In this document: in pieces, positions 17,366 to 27,709 of the stretch
Position numbering within the stretch: position 1 is the stretch's first letter
Layout: every line of letters starts with the position of its first letter
Assembly (NCBI RefSeq): GCF_000262755.1
Contig: NZ_AFEU01000003.1
Coordinates: 682,001-746,000 of the forward strand
Direction of reading: 5' to 3'
From: Bacillus methanolicus PB1
Lineage (GTDB): Bacteria > Bacillota > Bacilli > Bacillales > Cytobacillaceae
Length of the DNA stretch: 64,000 bases
Notes under the pieces: model-generated
Seen by the model: the letters and a program-made list of their open reading frames with translations, nothing else
What the model was told of the DNA's origin: nothing
Databases searched by the model: none
Translations under genes and position numbers: made by a program

Positions 17366-18328
17366 CTAGATTCGAAATCCTTTTTCGATGTCCTCTCCCG
17401 CTGACATTAACACTGCAAGTTTGATTCTTGCTTTTTTAGAGTCATAATCCTTACCAAGGACGGCTCCGCGCAGTTTTAGATCATATGCACTGCCCCTATA
17501 GTCGTATGAAGTATGAACCTGCCCTTCTTCAGCACTCGTCGTAACTACAACTTTCACACCTTTTTTAATAGCATAATCAATATCATCTACCATCAATGGA
17601 GAAACCTGTCCTCTTCCGACCCCTTCAAGAACAATCCCTTGCACCCCGCAATCTACTGCATGGCGGATAAATTTCCCGTCTGCACCGGCATAACATTTAA
17701 TAATATCCACTTCAGGAAGCTTATCCCCGATTTCATAACAATCCCGAATCAGCGGCTTTTGATAGACACTGACGACATCATTATCAATGATGCCTAAATA
17801 TCCGTATCCGAACGATTCGAAACCTTGAAGGTTTGAGGCATGTACTTTCTTTGCATATTTGGCCGACCAAATTCGTTCATTAAAAACAATCACCGTTCCA
17901 ACATTTTCTAAACTTTCGTCAACTGCAACATAGATCGAATTGCGAAGATTTGAATAGACATCTGTTCCTAAATCGTCCGGAGAACGTTGTGAACCGGTAA
18001 CGACAACCCGTCGGCTGTCAGTTACCGTTAAATCCAAAAAGTAAGCCGTTTCTTCCAACGAATCTGTACCATGAGTAACAACAACCCCGCACACAGTTTT
18101 ATCTTTAAAAACTTCTTCAATTTTCTTTTTCAAGACAATGAGTTTATCAAACCCGATATGCATGCTCGGAAGCTGAAAAACACTGTGTATTTCAATTTCA
18201 ATATCAGAGGGCAAACGACACAGACTGGCTAGTTCTTCACCTGACAATTCACCGGACGACAGCAGCCCGCTCTCCGTTTTTTTGCTTGCAATCGTCCCTC
18301 CAGTCGAAAGCAACGCAACTTTTTTCAT
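17366..18328 (-). CDS. ansA: L-asparaginase, cytoplasmic type
   Basis: It hydrolyses L-asparagine to aspartate and ammonia. The 320-residue product lacks a signal peptide. Both catalytic threonine motifs are present: TGGTIAS (residues 9-15) and HGTDS (about 88-92), and KLAVLMS near the end is a family feature. The ATG at 18328 follows the bdr stop by four bases and its Shine-Dalgarno lies inside the end of bdr, so the two are cotranscribed. Confidence 0.94.
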   Translation of the reverse strand: MKKVALLSTGGTIASKKTESGLLSSGELSGEELASLCRLPSDIEIEIHSVFQLPSMHIGFDKLIVLKKKIEEVFKDKTVCGVVVTHGTDSLEETAYFLDLTVTDSRRVVVTGSQRSPDDLGTDVYSNLRNSIYVAVDESLENVGTVIVFNERIWSAKYAKKVHASNLQGFESFGYGYLGIIDNDVVSVYQKPLIRDCYEIGDKLPEVDIIKCYAGADGKFIRHAVDCGVQGIVLEGVGRGQVSPLMVDDIDYAIKKGVKVVVTTSAEEGQVHTSYDYRGSAYDLKLRGAVLGKDYDSKKARIKLAVLMSAGEDIEKGFRI

Positions 18329-18332
18329 ATGT

Positions 18333-19310
18333 TCATCTTCCCTCTTTTTCTCGATTCAAAATAGCTTTTGCAATTTGTCCACCATGAAACCTTCCATTTT
18401 CGATAAAAATTTCATTTGCATCGTTCCCGGCCGCAATGACTCCTGCAATAAAAATACCTTTTATATTCGTCTCCATTGTCTCTAAATCATATACAGGCCT
18501 GCCAGTTTCTCCGTCAATCTCAACGCCGATTGCCCTTAAAAACCCATGATCCGGATGATAGCCGGTCATAGCAAAGACAAAATCATTTTTAATTTCATAT
18601 TCCTTGCCATCTTTTTCATACACAACCGTTTGTTCAGTAATTTGTTTTACATGAGCCCGGAACTCCATTTTGATGATTTCCTTTCGAACGAGTGAGTCAA
18701 ATTCAGGCAATATCCATGGTTTAATGCTCGGAGAATAGCTTTCTCCACGGTAAAGGACAGTTACTCTAGCACCTGCCTTAACGAGTTCAAGAGCGGCATC
18801 AACACTTGAATTTTTCCCGCCAATGACAACAACATCCTGATCGAAATACGGATGCGCCTCTTTGAAATAATGGGATACCTTTGGCAAATCTTCACCCGGA
18901 ACATTTATGTAGTTTGGGTGATCATAATAACCGGTTGCAATAATAACATAAGGAACCGTATACATGCTCTTTTCTGATTGAACAATATACATGCCGTTGT
19001 CTTGTTTGGAAATTGAGGTAACCTTTTCAAAGGAATGAACCCTTAAATTTTTCCGTTTTACCACTTCCCGATAGTAGGCAAGTGCTTGAATTCGTTTAGG
19101 CTTATAGTTTTCTGTAATGAATGGAACATTGCCGATTTCAAGTTTTTCACTTGTGCTAAAAAAAGTTTGATGAGTTGGGTAATTGTAAATGGCATTTACG
19201 ATGTTCCCTTTTTCAATAATAAGCGGATTTTTGCCGATTTCTTTTAGAGAAATGGCAGCAGCAAGCCCGCAAGGTCCTGCTCCAACAATAATTGCGTCTT
19301 CGTATTTCAT
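18333..19310 (-). CDS. bdr: Bacillithiol disulfide reductase Bdr (YpdA)
   Basis: YpdA is an FAD-containing NADPH-dependent reductase that returns oxidised bacillithiol disulfide to its thiol. The 325-residue protein has the FAD motif GAGPCG at residues 10-15 with the characteristic C14, and a second nucleotide motif VVVIGGKNSSVDAALE (about 160-175). The thioredoxin-reductase CxxC is absent, as is usual for this subfamily. AAGGAGTG lies eight bases before the ATG. It sits between gudB and ansA as in B. subtilis. Confidence 0.93.
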   Translation of the reverse strand: MKYEDAIIVGAGPCGLAAAISLKEIGKNPLIIEKGNIVNAIYNYPTHQTFFSTSEKLEIGNVPFITENYKPKRIQALAYYREVVKRKNLRVHSFEKVTSISKQDNGMYIVQSEKSMYTVPYVIIATGYYDHPNYINVPGEDLPKVSHYFKEAHPYFDQDVVVIGGKNSSVDAALELVKAGARVTVLYRGESYSPSIKPWILPEFDSLVRKEIIKMEFRAHVKQITEQTVVYEKDGKEYEIKNDFVFAMTGYHPDHGFLRAIGVEIDGETGRPVYDLETMETNIKGIFIAGVIAAGNDANEIFIENGRFHGGQIAKAILNREKEGR

Positions 19311-19358
19311 CTATGTTCACTCCTTAACAAAAAATTCGAGCAAATGAACTTTTTAATT

Positions 19359-19388
19359 AAAAAAACTCCCATCAATTAATGATAGGAG
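19359..19388 (-). terminator. Terminator of gudB
   Basis: CTCCTATCA pairs with TTGATGGGAG and is followed by TTTTTTT on the minus strand, about 60 bases beyond the gudB stop. Confidence 0.8.
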
Positions 19389-19453
19389 ATTCTCGTTCAA
19401 GTTTCAATGAAGAATCAAATTTATAAAAGAAACTTCTATTTTCTATTCAATTA

Positions 19454-20731
19454 TTAAACCCAGCCTCTGAACCTGCTAGCTTCTGCCATCTTGCGAACAC
19501 CGACCATATATGCTGCAAGGCGCATGTCAACTCTGCGTGTTTGAGCAGTTTCATATATATTATTAAAAGCTTTGACCATTACTTTTTCTAATTTTTCTTC
19601 GACTTCTTCTTCAGTCCAGTAATAGCCTTGATTATTTTGGACCCATTCGAAATAAGAAACCGTCACTCCGCCTGCAGAAGCGAGAACGTCAGGAACAAGC
19701 AAAATGCCCCGTTCTGTCAAAATTTGGGTTGCTTCTAACGTTGTCGGACCATTTGCTGCCTCAACCACGATACTAGCACGGATATTGTGTGCATTTTCTT
19801 CAGTAATTTGGTTCTCTATAGCGGCAGGTACTAAAATATCGCAATCCAATTCCAAAAGTTCTTTATTCGTAATTGTATTATTAAACAATTTTGTAACCGT
19901 TCCAAAACTGTCGCGGCGGTCAAGCAAATAATCAATATCAAGGCCGTTCGGATCATACAATGCCCCATAAGCATCAGAAATGCCGACTACTTTTGCACCG
20001 ACATCATGCATAAATTTTGATAAGAAGCTTCCGGCATTGCCAAAGCCCTGTACAACGACGCGGGCACCAACAAGATTGATTCCTTTCTTCTTTGCTGCTT
20101 CACGGATACAAATTGTAACACCTTTTGCCGTTGCAGTTTCACGGCCGTGTGAGCCTCCAAGCACAAGCGGTTTACCCGTGATAAACCCCGGAGAATTAAA
20201 CTCGTCAATCCGGCTGTACTCATCCATCATCCATGCCATAATTTGCGAATTTGTAAATACATCCGGTGCAGGAATGTCTTTCGTCGGCCCAACAATCTGG
20301 CTGATTGCCCGGACGTAACCTCGGCTTAACCGCTCCAATTCGCGGAACGACATGTTTCTTGGATCACAAACAATACCGCCTTTTCCTCCCCCGTAAGGCA
20401 AATCCACGATCCCGCACTTTAAGCTCATCCAAATCGAAAGTGCTTTAACTTCTTTCTCAGTTACATTTGGATGGAAGCGAATACCTCCTTTAGTTGGACC
20501 AACCGCATCATTATGCTGGGCCCGGTAGCCAGTAAAGACTTTTACAGAACCGTCATCCATACGAACCGGAATTTTAACTGTCATCATGCGTAAAGGTTCT
20601 TTAAGGAGCTCGTAAACTTCTTCGGGATAACCAAGCTTTTCCAAAGCCCTATGAATGACAGTTTGAGTTGACTTTAAGACGTCATGTTTGTCCTCCCTAT
20701 TTATATTTTCAGTACCTTTCTCGGCTACCAT
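19454..20731 (-). CDS. gudB: NAD-specific glutamate dehydrogenase
   Basis: GudB oxidises glutamate to 2-oxoglutarate and ammonia in catabolism. The 425-residue protein has the lysine motif [12 protein letters not shown] and the catalytic lysine K117 in YGGGKGGI, and a Rossmann motif VQGFGNAGS. The laboratory strain of B. subtilis carries a 9-bp duplication giving VKAVKA near residue 95 that inactivates GudB; here only one VKA is present ([11 protein letters not shown]), so the enzyme should be active. TAGGAGG precedes the ATG at 20731, which decides the start. Confidence 0.95.
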   Translation of the reverse strand: MVAEKGTENINREDKHDVLKSTQTVIHRALEKLGYPEEVYELLKEPLRMMTVKIPVRMDDGSVKVFTGYRAQHNDAVGPTKGGIRFHPNVTEKEVKALSIWMSLKCGIVDLPYGGGKGGIVCDPRNMSFRELERLSRGYVRAISQIVGPTKDIPAPDVFTNSQIMAWMMDEYSRIDEFNSPGFITGKPLVLGGSHGRETATAKGVTICIREAAKKKGINLVGARVVVQGFGNAGSFLSKFMHDVGAKVVGISDAYGALYDPNGLDIDYLLDRRDSFGTVTKLFNNTITNKELLELDCDILVPAAIENQITEENAHNIRASIVVEAANGPTTLEATQILTERGILLVPDVLASAGGVTVSYFEWVQNNQGYYWTEEEVEEKLEKVMVKAFNNIYETAQTRRVDMRLAAYMVGVRKMAEASRFRGWV

Positions 20732-20786
20732 TTGTAAACCTCCTAAAGATATCACTATTCACGGATGTTGTCCGCTTTCATGACAT

Positions 20787-20814
20787 AGTATACACTTTTG
20801 GTTATTTTATGCAA
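20787..20814 (-). promoter_or_regulatory. Candidate sigma-A promoter of gudB
   Basis: On the minus strand TTGCAT (20809-20814) and TATACT (20787-20792) are 16 bases apart, about 55 bases before the gudB start. The rest of the 330-base gap up to mecB is AT-rich and holds only the mecB terminator. Confidence 0.5.
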
Positions 20815-21036
20815 GATAAAAATACAGCACTTATCCGCATTTTTTGATTACTTAATAAACTCGCTTTCAATCCCTTTGTTTAAGTAATTTACCGATAATT
20901 TTCTTATGTTCACACTTTATTGAAAAACGAGTAGTACGATTATTGAAAGTGCCGTTTACAGAAAAAATGAATTTCTTAATATATAGCTTTCCTTAAATTA
21001 AGTATTTTCTTACACAGAAAAGATGCAGGAGAAAAT

Positions 21037-21064
21037 AAAAAAAGAGACGGCATTTCCCGTTCTC
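21037..21064 (-). terminator. Terminator of mecB
   Basis: GAGA-CGG pairs with CCG-TCTC (one bulged base) and is followed by TTTTTTT on the minus strand, immediately after the mecB stop. Confidence 0.7.
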
Positions 21065-21065
21065 A

Positions 21066-21653
21066 TCATTTCGAAAAAAAATGAACGAAGGTCTCTACCG
21101 CCTTATCCTTTATAATTTCTTTCCCATATTCTAAAAGCCGGTGAATGCTGATGATTGATGAAGAACCATATTCAGCTAATATGGAGATCGTTTTATTCAA
21201 ATCTGCTGAAGAAATATTATTCATCAACAGAAAATAGCGACCATTCATCGAATATAAATTTCCGCCAAATATATTCATGGAAAAAAGACGGATCGCCAAC
21301 TGAATAATTTCTTCAATATTTTCGAACTCAAATAAAACACCTTCATTACCATCGACAGCTGTCACTTGCATTTCAATGAATCCGTCTCCTAAAGATTCCT
21401 CTTCCTCATCCTGCTCCTCCATCGTAACAATCATAACCATTCCTTGTGCATGAAGAGAGAAAACCTCTACAGCTACTGAACCATGAATTTCAAAACCAAA
21501 CTCGTTGCTTGCCTCTTCAAGCATATCGTGGAAAAGTTGTTGCCATTTCAAGGAATCTTTCCAAATATCTTCCTTTGTCAAACCTCGATCAGTTAAATCG
21601 TCAAAAGTAAGAAAGATTTTTATTTTATTATAAGTTAACCGTTCCAAGCGCAT
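21066..21653 (-). CDS. mecB: ClpC adaptor protein MecB (YpbH)
   Basis: MecB is the paralogue of MecA, an adaptor that brings substrates to the ClpCP protease. The N-terminal MRLERLTYNKIKIFLTFDDL segment and the acidic linker (EEQDEEEE, about 80-87) followed by the C-terminal ClpC-binding domain fit the family; MecB members are shorter than MecA. Place next to gudB supports YpbH rather than MecA. AGGGGG lies seven bases before the ATG at 21653; ATGs further upstream touch or precede it. Length 195 residues. Confidence 0.88.
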   Translation of the reverse strand: MRLERLTYNKIKIFLTFDDLTDRGLTKEDIWKDSLKWQQLFHDMLEEASNEFGFEIHGSVAVEVFSLHAQGMVMIVTMEEQDEEEESLGDGFIEMQVTAVDGNEGVLFEFENIEEIIQLAIRLFSMNIFGGNLYSMNGRYFLLMNNISSADLNKTISILAEYGSSSIISIHRLLEYGKEIIKDKAVETFVHFFSK

Positions 21654-22019
21654 GATCATGCCCCCTGCCGTGAACAAAAGCTCTTGTTTTAGTTTATGAA
21701 TAATTTGATTGTTGGTGAATTGTCTTCCTTAGCTCATACGCCCCTTGAGTCATGTTGTTTATCATGATTATATATTTATTGAAGTTTTGTGTAAACTTAA
21801 TATGCTTTAACCATTTTTTAGTGAAATTAGATGCGTTTCAGATTTCGCCCTTAAACGCAGTGGCAGAAGAGTTGTTCCATAGCCGTTGCTTATTAAAACA
21901 GTTGTTTGTTTCAGTTTCTTTACTTTTCCTTTTTCATATGGACTAAATTTCTTTTATCATATAAAGAAGGGAAAAAAGCAAAAAAAAAGGATAATAAGAA
22001 ACTCCATAGTGCCCCCAAT
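21654..22019. other. Intergenic stretch, nothing recognised
   Basis: About 366 AT-rich bases between mecB and the membrane protein gene. B. subtilis carries ypbG (a phosphoesterase) near here; no trace of it was recognised. A plus-strand open frame of 64 codons is present but has no good ribosome binding site or family resemblance. Confidence 0.5.
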
Positions 22020-22418
22020 TTACAATTTATTATTTTTAGCAAGTATGGTATTTTTATAATCTATGGAAATCATACCATATAGAAGAGAAAAACAAAAAAG
22101 GACAATCGTCTGCCAAATCCCATAACGTGTCATTATTAAAAAACTGAATATGACACTGTAATTAACTGCTATTTCATAAAAAGAAACATTCTTTCTGCGG
22201 ATAAAAGCAAATGTTTTTTCGATTCCTTCCCGGAACAGATACCCATTTGCGATTAATCCGATAAGAAATGCTATGGCAGCCACTAAAAATTCAAGCGGAT
22301 CCAAAACGAACTCAGAAAAAAAATCAGAAATAAGAAAAGGATATTGAATCGGCATCCAATTAATAAATAAATAGCCGCATATGAAACCCAGTCCTAATTG
22401 AATCAATTTCTTCAACAT
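22020..22418 (-). CDS. Uncharacterised small membrane protein
   Basis: The 132-residue product has about four hydrophobic segments (roughly 2-20, 42-62, 84-103 and 105-122) and few charged residues outside loops. No motif is recognised. GGGAGGG eight bases before the ATG at 22418 supports translation from there. It occupies the place between mecB and ypbF where B. subtilis has ypbG, but is not similar to a phosphoesterase. Function unknown. Confidence 0.6.
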   Translation of the reverse strand: MLKKLIQLGLGFICGYLFINWMPIQYPFLISDFFSEFVLDPLEFLVAAIAFLIGLIANGYLFREGIEKTFAFIRRKNVSFYEIAVNYSVIFSFLIMTRYGIWQTIVLFCFSLLYGMISIDYKNTILAKNNKL

Positions 22419-22504
22419 AAAGAATCCCTCCCATAACATTTGTATGAGGGGGATTTTTAGAATTTGCTCACTGTTTTAGTAGACAAATTCATTTTAAGGA
22501 GAGA

Positions 22505-22585
22505 ATGTTAACAAGTTATGAATATGGGCGTCTTGCATTGCTCTTTCTTCGTAAGACCGGTGGATTTAATCTGGATAATAAATAA
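22505..22585 (+). CDS. Possible 26-residue peptide
   Basis: An ATG with AAGGAGAG a few bases upstream opens a frame of 26 codons (MLTSYEYGRLALLFLRK...). It lies on the plus strand against its neighbours. No family is recognised, and the chance of a spurious ORF is high; only the good Shine-Dalgarno speaks for it. Confidence 0.2.
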   Translation: MLTSYEYGRLALLFLRKTGGFNLDNK

Positions 22586-22613
22586 GAGAAAGCAGCAGTC
22601 AAGATGCATCCTC

Positions 22614-23072
22614 CTATTTATTCTCATGGTATAAGTTAATATCATATTTTTTTTTCATCATTTCAAATACTATATGGCGGTTTTTCCATTCATCTTCTTT
22701 TTTCCATAAATCTTTGCTTTTATCTATAATTTCACACCTTAATGCATGAAATTCTTTTTCTGCTTTCTCTCTTTTCTCCCTTAATAAATTCATCAATCCA
22801 TAAATGCCGACGAAGATGACAAGGAAATAAAAATTTACAGATTTATTCACAAACGCAGAAAACATTGCTGCAAAAGAATAAGAATATGGCTGCATTACCG
22901 TGTAGTACAAATAGATAAAAAAGAAAAAACCAAGAGCGATCGTTAACCACATTACAAATAAATGCCTATTTTTATAGCTGTCAAATTTTCGTTTCCGTTT
23001 TACAACGCTCTCAAGCATTTCTTTCGTTGCTTGATCCGTCCGATCATCAAGCATCAAGATTGGCGGCTCCAT
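22614..23072 (-). CDS. ypbF: DUF2663 family protein YpbF
   Basis: The 152-residue protein has two central membrane helices (about 39-60 and 79-95) flanked by basic, coiled-coil-like segments. Size, layout and position before ypbE match B. subtilis YpbF. GGGGGAGG lies before the ATG. Function unknown. Confidence 0.72.
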   Translation of the reverse strand: MEPPILMLDDRTDQATKEMLESVVKRKRKFDSYKNRHLFVMWLTIALGFFFFIYLYYTVMQPYSYSFAAMFSAFVNKSVNFYFLVIFVGIYGLMNLLREKREKAEKEFHALRCEIIDKSKDLWKKEDEWKNRHIVFEMMKKKYDINLYHENK

Positions 23073-23141
23073 TCATCCTCCCCCTTCACCTTTTTCTATA
23101 TTAAAATTGTATGAACCTGTCCGGATAGATATGATTTTTAG

Positions 23142-23181
23142 AAAAAAAGGGCCAGCCCCCCCAACAGAGGAGCCGGACCCT
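23142..23181 (-). terminator. Terminator of ypbE
   Basis: On the minus strand AGGGTCCGGC pairs imperfectly with GCTGGCCCT and is followed by TTTTTTTC. The GC-rich arms resemble the core of the intergenic repeats elsewhere in the window. Confidence 0.7.
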
Positions 23182-23186
23182 CACCC

Positions 23187-23831
23187 TCATTTTTCCAGCG
23201 GAATTTCCAATACTTGCCCTGCTTGTATTTCGTTTCCTTGAATTCCATTCGCATCTCGAATGATATCAATTCCTGCTTTTGAATTATAGTATTTTATCGC
23301 AATCCGGAATAAAGTTTCATTTGGTTGAACAGTATGATAAATGATTGTCTTCGGTCCAGAATCTTTATTTCCTTCAAGCACCGCTGCTGCATTTTCAGCA
23401 GATGAAGAATGACTTTTTATTATGGAATCACTTAAAGCGATTTTCTTCTCTTCTTCATGATCTGCATTGTTAAGCGAGCTTTTCTTTGTTTCCTTTTCCG
23501 TATTTGGATTCAAAGGATCTTTTCTTATTTCTAATTCAATCGGTTCATATCCTTCAGCACCATTGCCAATTACTTCTTTCTTTCCTGAAAATTTTTGTCC
23601 TTCCAAATATGTATAAGCGCTATAAATCGTAATTGGCAATAGGATAAAAAACAAGACAAGGAGACGGATGACCGGATATTTCAGCTTCCATTTATTTTTC
23701 TTCTTTTTATTGCGGTGAATTTCACTGCGAGGCGGAAGTTTTCCCGATTTTTCTTCATTTTCAATTGGAACCCGCTCAATTCTTTGTCTCAGCTTTTCAG
23801 CTTGATCTCTGTAAGGATCTTCTCTATTCAT
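23187..23831 (-). CDS. ypbE: LysM-domain membrane protein YpbE
   Basis: The 214-residue protein has a basic cytoplasmic N-terminus, one membrane helix (about 55-75), a low-complexity extracellular linker and a C-terminal LysM domain (about 163-212) that should bind peptidoglycan. AGGAAGGG eight bases upstream selects the ATG at 23831. It overlaps the end of ypbD by eight bases and is likely cotranscribed with recS-ypbD. Its precise role is unknown. Confidence 0.82.
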   Translation of the reverse strand: MNREDPYRDQAEKLRQRIERVPIENEEKSGKLPPRSEIHRNKKKKNKWKLKYPVIRLLVLFFILLPITIYSAYTYLEGQKFSGKKEVIGNGAEGYEPIELEIRKDPLNPNTEKETKKSSLNNADHEEEKKIALSDSIIKSHSSSAENAAAVLEGNKDSGPKTIIYHTVQPNETLFRIAIKYYNSKAGIDIIRDANGIQGNEIQAGQVLEIPLEK

Positions 23832-24429
23832 GGAATATCCCTTCCTGTTCATTCTGTTTTTTCTTAACCATTATCCATACACCTAATAGAAAATCGATTA
23901 AGAAATGCATAAAGATTGTGACGAGTAAATTATCTGTCCATCCAAAAATGAAACCGATAAAAAAGCTTAGTATTGCAATATTCAAAAATAAAAACCAATT
24001 AAATAAATAACGGTAGTGAACGAGTGCGAAAATAACACTTGAAACAACGAGCCCAAAATGGGTTTGAATTATTCCGCGAAATAATAATTCTTCACTTATT
24101 GCAATACAAGCTGCAATCCAAGCAATATGCGGAACCGACTTTCCGGCGAAAATCCGTTCATTGAGCCCGCCATCATTATAATAGGAAGAAGGCAACAGCT
24201 TCATTAACAGCAAATCTATGAAAACAATCATCAGTCCGGCTGTGCCGCCGACTAATAAAATATTAAAATCAGCAAAATGAAATAAGTCGAAAAATGCAGA
24301 AAAGCTGTCAAACAATATCATACCTAAAATGACTGATATCGTTAATAGTAATATTTGCGTAGCATATAAATGAAAAATCAGTTCTTTCGTGTCAAGTCCG
24401 CTAATTAAATCTTTATACCTATTTTTCAT
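23824..24429 (-). CDS. ypbD: CPBP-family intramembrane metalloprotease YpbD
   Basis: The 201-residue polytopic protein has the conserved motifs of the CAAX protease/bacteriocin-processing family: EELLFRG (about 113-119), FALVHYR and HFLIDF. These glutamate and histidine residues coordinate the catalytic metal. About six membrane helices are visible. It lies between recS and ypbE, as in B. subtilis. Its substrate is unknown. Confidence 0.85.
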   Translation of the reverse strand: MKNRYKDLISGLDTKELIFHLYATQILLLTISVILGMILFDSFSAFFDLFHFADFNILLVGGTAGLMIVFIDLLLMKLLPSSYYNDGGLNERIFAGKSVPHIAWIAACIAISEELLFRGIIQTHFGLVVSSVIFALVHYRYLFNWFLFLNIAILSFFIGFIFGWTDNLLVTIFMHFLIDFLLGVWIMVKKKQNEQEGIFHE

Positions 24430-24442
24430 ATCATCCGCTCAC

Positions 24443-25936
24443 TTATTTTAAAAGAATCTCTGCTAAATAATTTTTCCAGTCAAAAGAAGAATTTGCAAGA
24501 GATTTTTCTTTGTGCAGTTTAAAAAATTGATTGTAATGAATTCCGCATACATCACAGCAATGATCTGCTTTCATTGTCGGTGTTTCATTAAAATATTTCA
24601 AGATCAAGTCTCTCCGGCACGTATCCGCCTCGATCCAATTTCTCATTTCCCAAACTTTTTTCCTTTTCATCGAACCGCGATCTGCTATAAATCTCTTAAA
24701 ATGAATAAATTCAGTTTCCCATCCATTGAAAGAAAAATCGATCCGGTCTAAAAAGTGATGAACGATACGCCACTGAATTTCGTTAAACCCGCAAACCATG
24801 CTGATTTCATTCTCATATTCAGCAAAATTTGAACGATTGTCCGGGTTCGATTTTTGCCAGGAAAGCAAGCGATCGATTTGGATTTCTTCCGGCAATTCGC
24901 CTTCTGCCAGCTGAAATGCAAGTTGTTCATCACCCGGGGAATATAATAAAATCGCTATACTTTCTTTTCCATCACGCCCCGCGCGGCCAATTTCCTGAAG
25001 ATAGGATTCAAGCTGGAGAGGCATATGATAATGGATAATAAATCGGATATTTTCTTTGTTGATCCCCATGCCAAATGCGCTTGTAGCACAAATGATATCA
25101 AGTTGATTATGAATAAATTGCTGCTGAATCAAAATCCGATTCTCCTGGTCCATGCCTCCATGATAAGCCGCAATATTCCCGATATTTTTCTCCTTTAAGA
25201 AAGAAACCATTTGTTCGGCCATTTTTTTCGATGAAAAATAAATGATTCCCGGGCCTTGTAATTCCCTTGCAATCTCTAATACACGTTCATTCTTTTCTTT
25301 GAGATCTTCGACTTTTTCAACCGCTAAAGCGATATTTGGGCGGTCAACAGAATAAATGAATTCATTGCAATTTTGTATACGCAAGGAATCTTTAATGTCC
25401 TTTCTGACTTCTTTTGTTGCAGTGGCTGTTAAAGCTAGAGTGAGAGGATTCCCTAATTTTCCCCTTATTTCTCCAAGTGTAAGATAATCCGGTCTGAAAT
25501 CATATCCCCATTGAGAGATGCAGTGGGCCTCATCCACAACAAATAAGGATATATCGATCATTTGTAATCGTTTAATAATATGTTCCATTTTCAACATTTC
25601 AGGAGAAACAAAGATAAACCTATATTTTTCCAGTCCAGAAAGAGCGTCTCTCCTTTCAAGCGGTGAGAGAAATGAATTCAGAGCAACAACACTCTTTTCC
25701 CCTCGCCTCATCATTTGTTCAACCTGATCCTGCATAAGTGATAATAAAGGAGAGACGATGACTACCTGACCAGGCAATATATAAGCGGGAAGCTGGTAAC
25801 ATAATGATTTTCCAGTACCTGTCGGAAGCATAGCCAGCGTATCTTTACCTTCTAAAACAGAGGTAATCGTCTCCTTTTGCCCCGGTTTAAAGGAGTTGAA
25901 ATGGAAATATTCCTTGAGTAATTCATTTAGTTGCAT
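24443..25936 (-). CDS. recS: RecQ-family ATP-dependent DNA helicase RecS
   Basis: A 3'-5' DNA helicase of the short RecQ type. Walker A is GTGKS at residues 40-44, the Walker B box DEAH at 135-138, and motif VI reads [11 protein letters not shown] zinc-binding cluster (C...CCDVCG) lies near residue 460-475; the HRDC domain of full RecQ is missing, as in B. subtilis RecS (YpbC). The start codon overlaps the end of ypbB by ten bases. Confidence 0.93.
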   Translation of the reverse strand: MQLNELLKEYFHFNSFKPGQKETITSVLEGKDTLAMLPTGTGKSLCYQLPAYILPGQVVIVSPLLSLMQDQVEQMMRRGEKSVVALNSFLSPLERRDALSGLEKYRFIFVSPEMLKMEHIIKRLQMIDISLFVVDEAHCISQWGYDFRPDYLTLGEIRGKLGNPLTLALTATATKEVRKDIKDSLRIQNCNEFIYSVDRPNIALAVEKVEDLKEKNERVLEIARELQGPGIIYFSSKKMAEQMVSFLKEKNIGNIAAYHGGMDQENRILIQQQFIHNQLDIICATSAFGMGINKENIRFIIHYHMPLQLESYLQEIGRAGRDGKESIAILLYSPGDEQLAFQLAEGELPEEIQIDRLLSWQKSNPDNRSNFAEYENEISMVCGFNEIQWRIVHHFLDRIDFSFNGWETEFIHFKRFIADRGSMKRKKVWEMRNWIEADTCRRDLILKYFNETPTMKADHCCDVCGIHYNQFFKLHKEKSLANSSFDWKNYLAEILLK

Positions 25937-26991
25937 TTTTGATCACCATATTTCGCAAGGACTAACCGAATTTCAAAATAACTTGCATTTCCCGCTTGTG
26001 TACGGATGTGCTTCAACTGCTTCGATGAAACTTTTTCTGCAGCTTTTATTATGTTTGTTTGTTTTGAGCGATCTACATAAGGACTGATATCAAAATCTTT
26101 CATATTTAAAGCAATTTCCACAATATGGTCCTCTATTGTGCTCCTTTTTAGATTTCGTACTTGAGCTATTCTTTCCAACGGCATACCGGTATTAAGAAGT
26201 TCATACGTCTTTTTTGCCGAATTAGTAAGGGGTATGAATTTGCCTGCCTTCTGTATAAGGGAATGTAATAACGGAAACCGGGCCGGGCTTTTTGTAATCG
26301 TTTCAATCATATAGTGTAGAAGGTTTAAGAAAGACACGCGGTAATATGTATGTTCCATTCCCAGTTTTTCAGCTGCCTGGTGTTCCGTTAACCCGATTCT
26401 GTTATATCCAGTGAACCTAATGACAAGGATGGCAGGCTCGATTTGATGATATGCTTCGAAATAAGCTGTTAACTCATTGTAAAGCTGTTCAGCAAGAAGG
26501 AATCGATCTTTTTCTTGTTTCGCTATAAAATTCTTGAGCCAGTAAAGAGTTTCTTTTTTCTTTTGAACGGGAACATAATCCGGCTTTCGATTGATTAAAT
26601 TTGAACAAACTTGCACAAATAAGGACAGGCGCTCCCAAAAAAGTTCCGTGACATTGTGATACTTCCACCCGTTTAAAAATTCGGGGAAGGGTTTTCTATG
26701 AAGTTCTTCATCAAGCATGTCTCTTCCTTTTTCCGTTAAGAAAAAATATTGGTCATTCTTTTTTTCAATCCAGCCTTCTTTTTCAAATTTTCGAACCATT
26801 TCTTCAATCTCAATCCTTGTAATAGATGGAAAAGCTTGAAAGAATGGATAAAGCTGAAACAAGTGGGTATCCTGTATGGTCTGGGATGATTTTTTCCCTT
26901 TTAAGAGATGATAAATTGAATAAATCGTTCTCTCACCGTTAATTTTCTTTAAGCAATATAAAATGATTAATTCCAGGCAGGTGGCCGTCAT
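25927..26991 (-). CDS. ypbB: YpbB, helix-turn-helix protein
   Basis: The 354-residue protein always precedes recS in Bacillus. It has a winged-helix-like N-terminus ([20 protein letters not shown]) and a C-terminal helix-turn-helix (about 265-330, [20 protein letters not shown]) of the type found attached to RecQ helicases. AGGTGATGAA before the ATG at 26991 is a better start than the upstream ATG. It overlaps recS, which suggests a shared role in DNA repair or replication, but no direct function is known to me. Confidence 0.82.
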   Translation of the reverse strand: MTATCLELIILYCLKKINGERTIYSIYHLLKGKKSSQTIQDTHLFQLYPFFQAFPSITRIEIEEMVRKFEKEGWIEKKNDQYFFLTEKGRDMLDEELHRKPFPEFLNGWKYHNVTELFWERLSLFVQVCSNLINRKPDYVPVQKKKETLYWLKNFIAKQEKDRFLLAEQLYNELTAYFEAYHQIEPAILVIRFTGYNRIGLTEHQAAEKLGMEHTYYRVSFLNLLHYMIETITKSPARFPLLHSLIQKAGKFIPLTNSAKKTYELLNTGMPLERIAQVRNLKRSTIEDHIVEIALNMKDFDISPYVDRSKQTNIIKAAEKVSSKQLKHIRTQAGNASYFEIRLVLAKYGDQKCN

Positions 26992-27180
26992 TTCATCACC
27001 TATCCTTCCATAATTCATGTTTCATAACTTTTCCGCATCATGATGGTAATAATATTGTAAGAAAGTTTTTTTGATGCTTTTTATGTTCATTTATTTTAAC
27101 ATGAATATGATTAATGTTTTATCAAGAAAGGTATAAATGAAAAAACCCTGTTATGATAAGGATTCTCAATAGATTTTCTA

Positions 27181-27209
27181 TTGAAAAGTTCTTTACACAG
27201 TTTTACAAT
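27181..27209 (+). promoter_or_regulatory. Sigma-A promoter of fer
   Basis: TTGAAA (27181-27186) and TACAAT (27204-27209) are separated by exactly 17 bases, giving a transcript start near 27216 and a leader of about 70 bases. Confidence 0.75.
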
Positions 27210-27271
27210 AGGGATGAGGAATACGGCTCCATTATTTCAAATGGATGACGATAGAATAACTCGTTTATTGA

Positions 27272-27535
<264 letters not shown>

Positions 27536-27570
27536 AAATTTGATGAATTTTTATAGTTAAGTTACTGGCA

Positions 27571-27595
27571 CCCCTTCTTTTAGAAGGGGTTTTTC
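27571..27595 (+). terminator. Terminator of fer
   Basis: CCCCTTC and GAAGGGG form a seven-base stem with a five-base loop followed by TTTTTC. Confidence 0.9.
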
Positions 27596-27602
27596 ATTAA
27601 AA

Positions 27603-27705
27603 AGAGGCTGACTCATAATAAGAGGCTGACACCCTCCGACAAAGACAATTGATTGTCTATATATTGTATTGAGGGGTCTAACCCTTTGCTTATGATTCAG
27701 CCTCT
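27603..27705. repeat. Inverted-repeat element A1, 3' of ribU
   Basis: Outer arms AGAGGCTGACTCATAA and its near-complement enclose about 70 bases with a GGGTCTAACCC core, ATATATTG and an AGACAAT/ATTGTCT inner pair. On the minus strand it ends in CAGCCTCTTTTTAATG and so makes a terminator directly after the ribU stop. Same family as A2-A7. Confidence 0.8.
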
Positions 27706-27709
27706 ATTG

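Noticed and set aside
21752-21946. A 64-codon plus-strand frame between mecB and the next gene
   Set aside because: No Shine-Dalgarno and no recognisable family; the composition is that of random AT-rich DNA.
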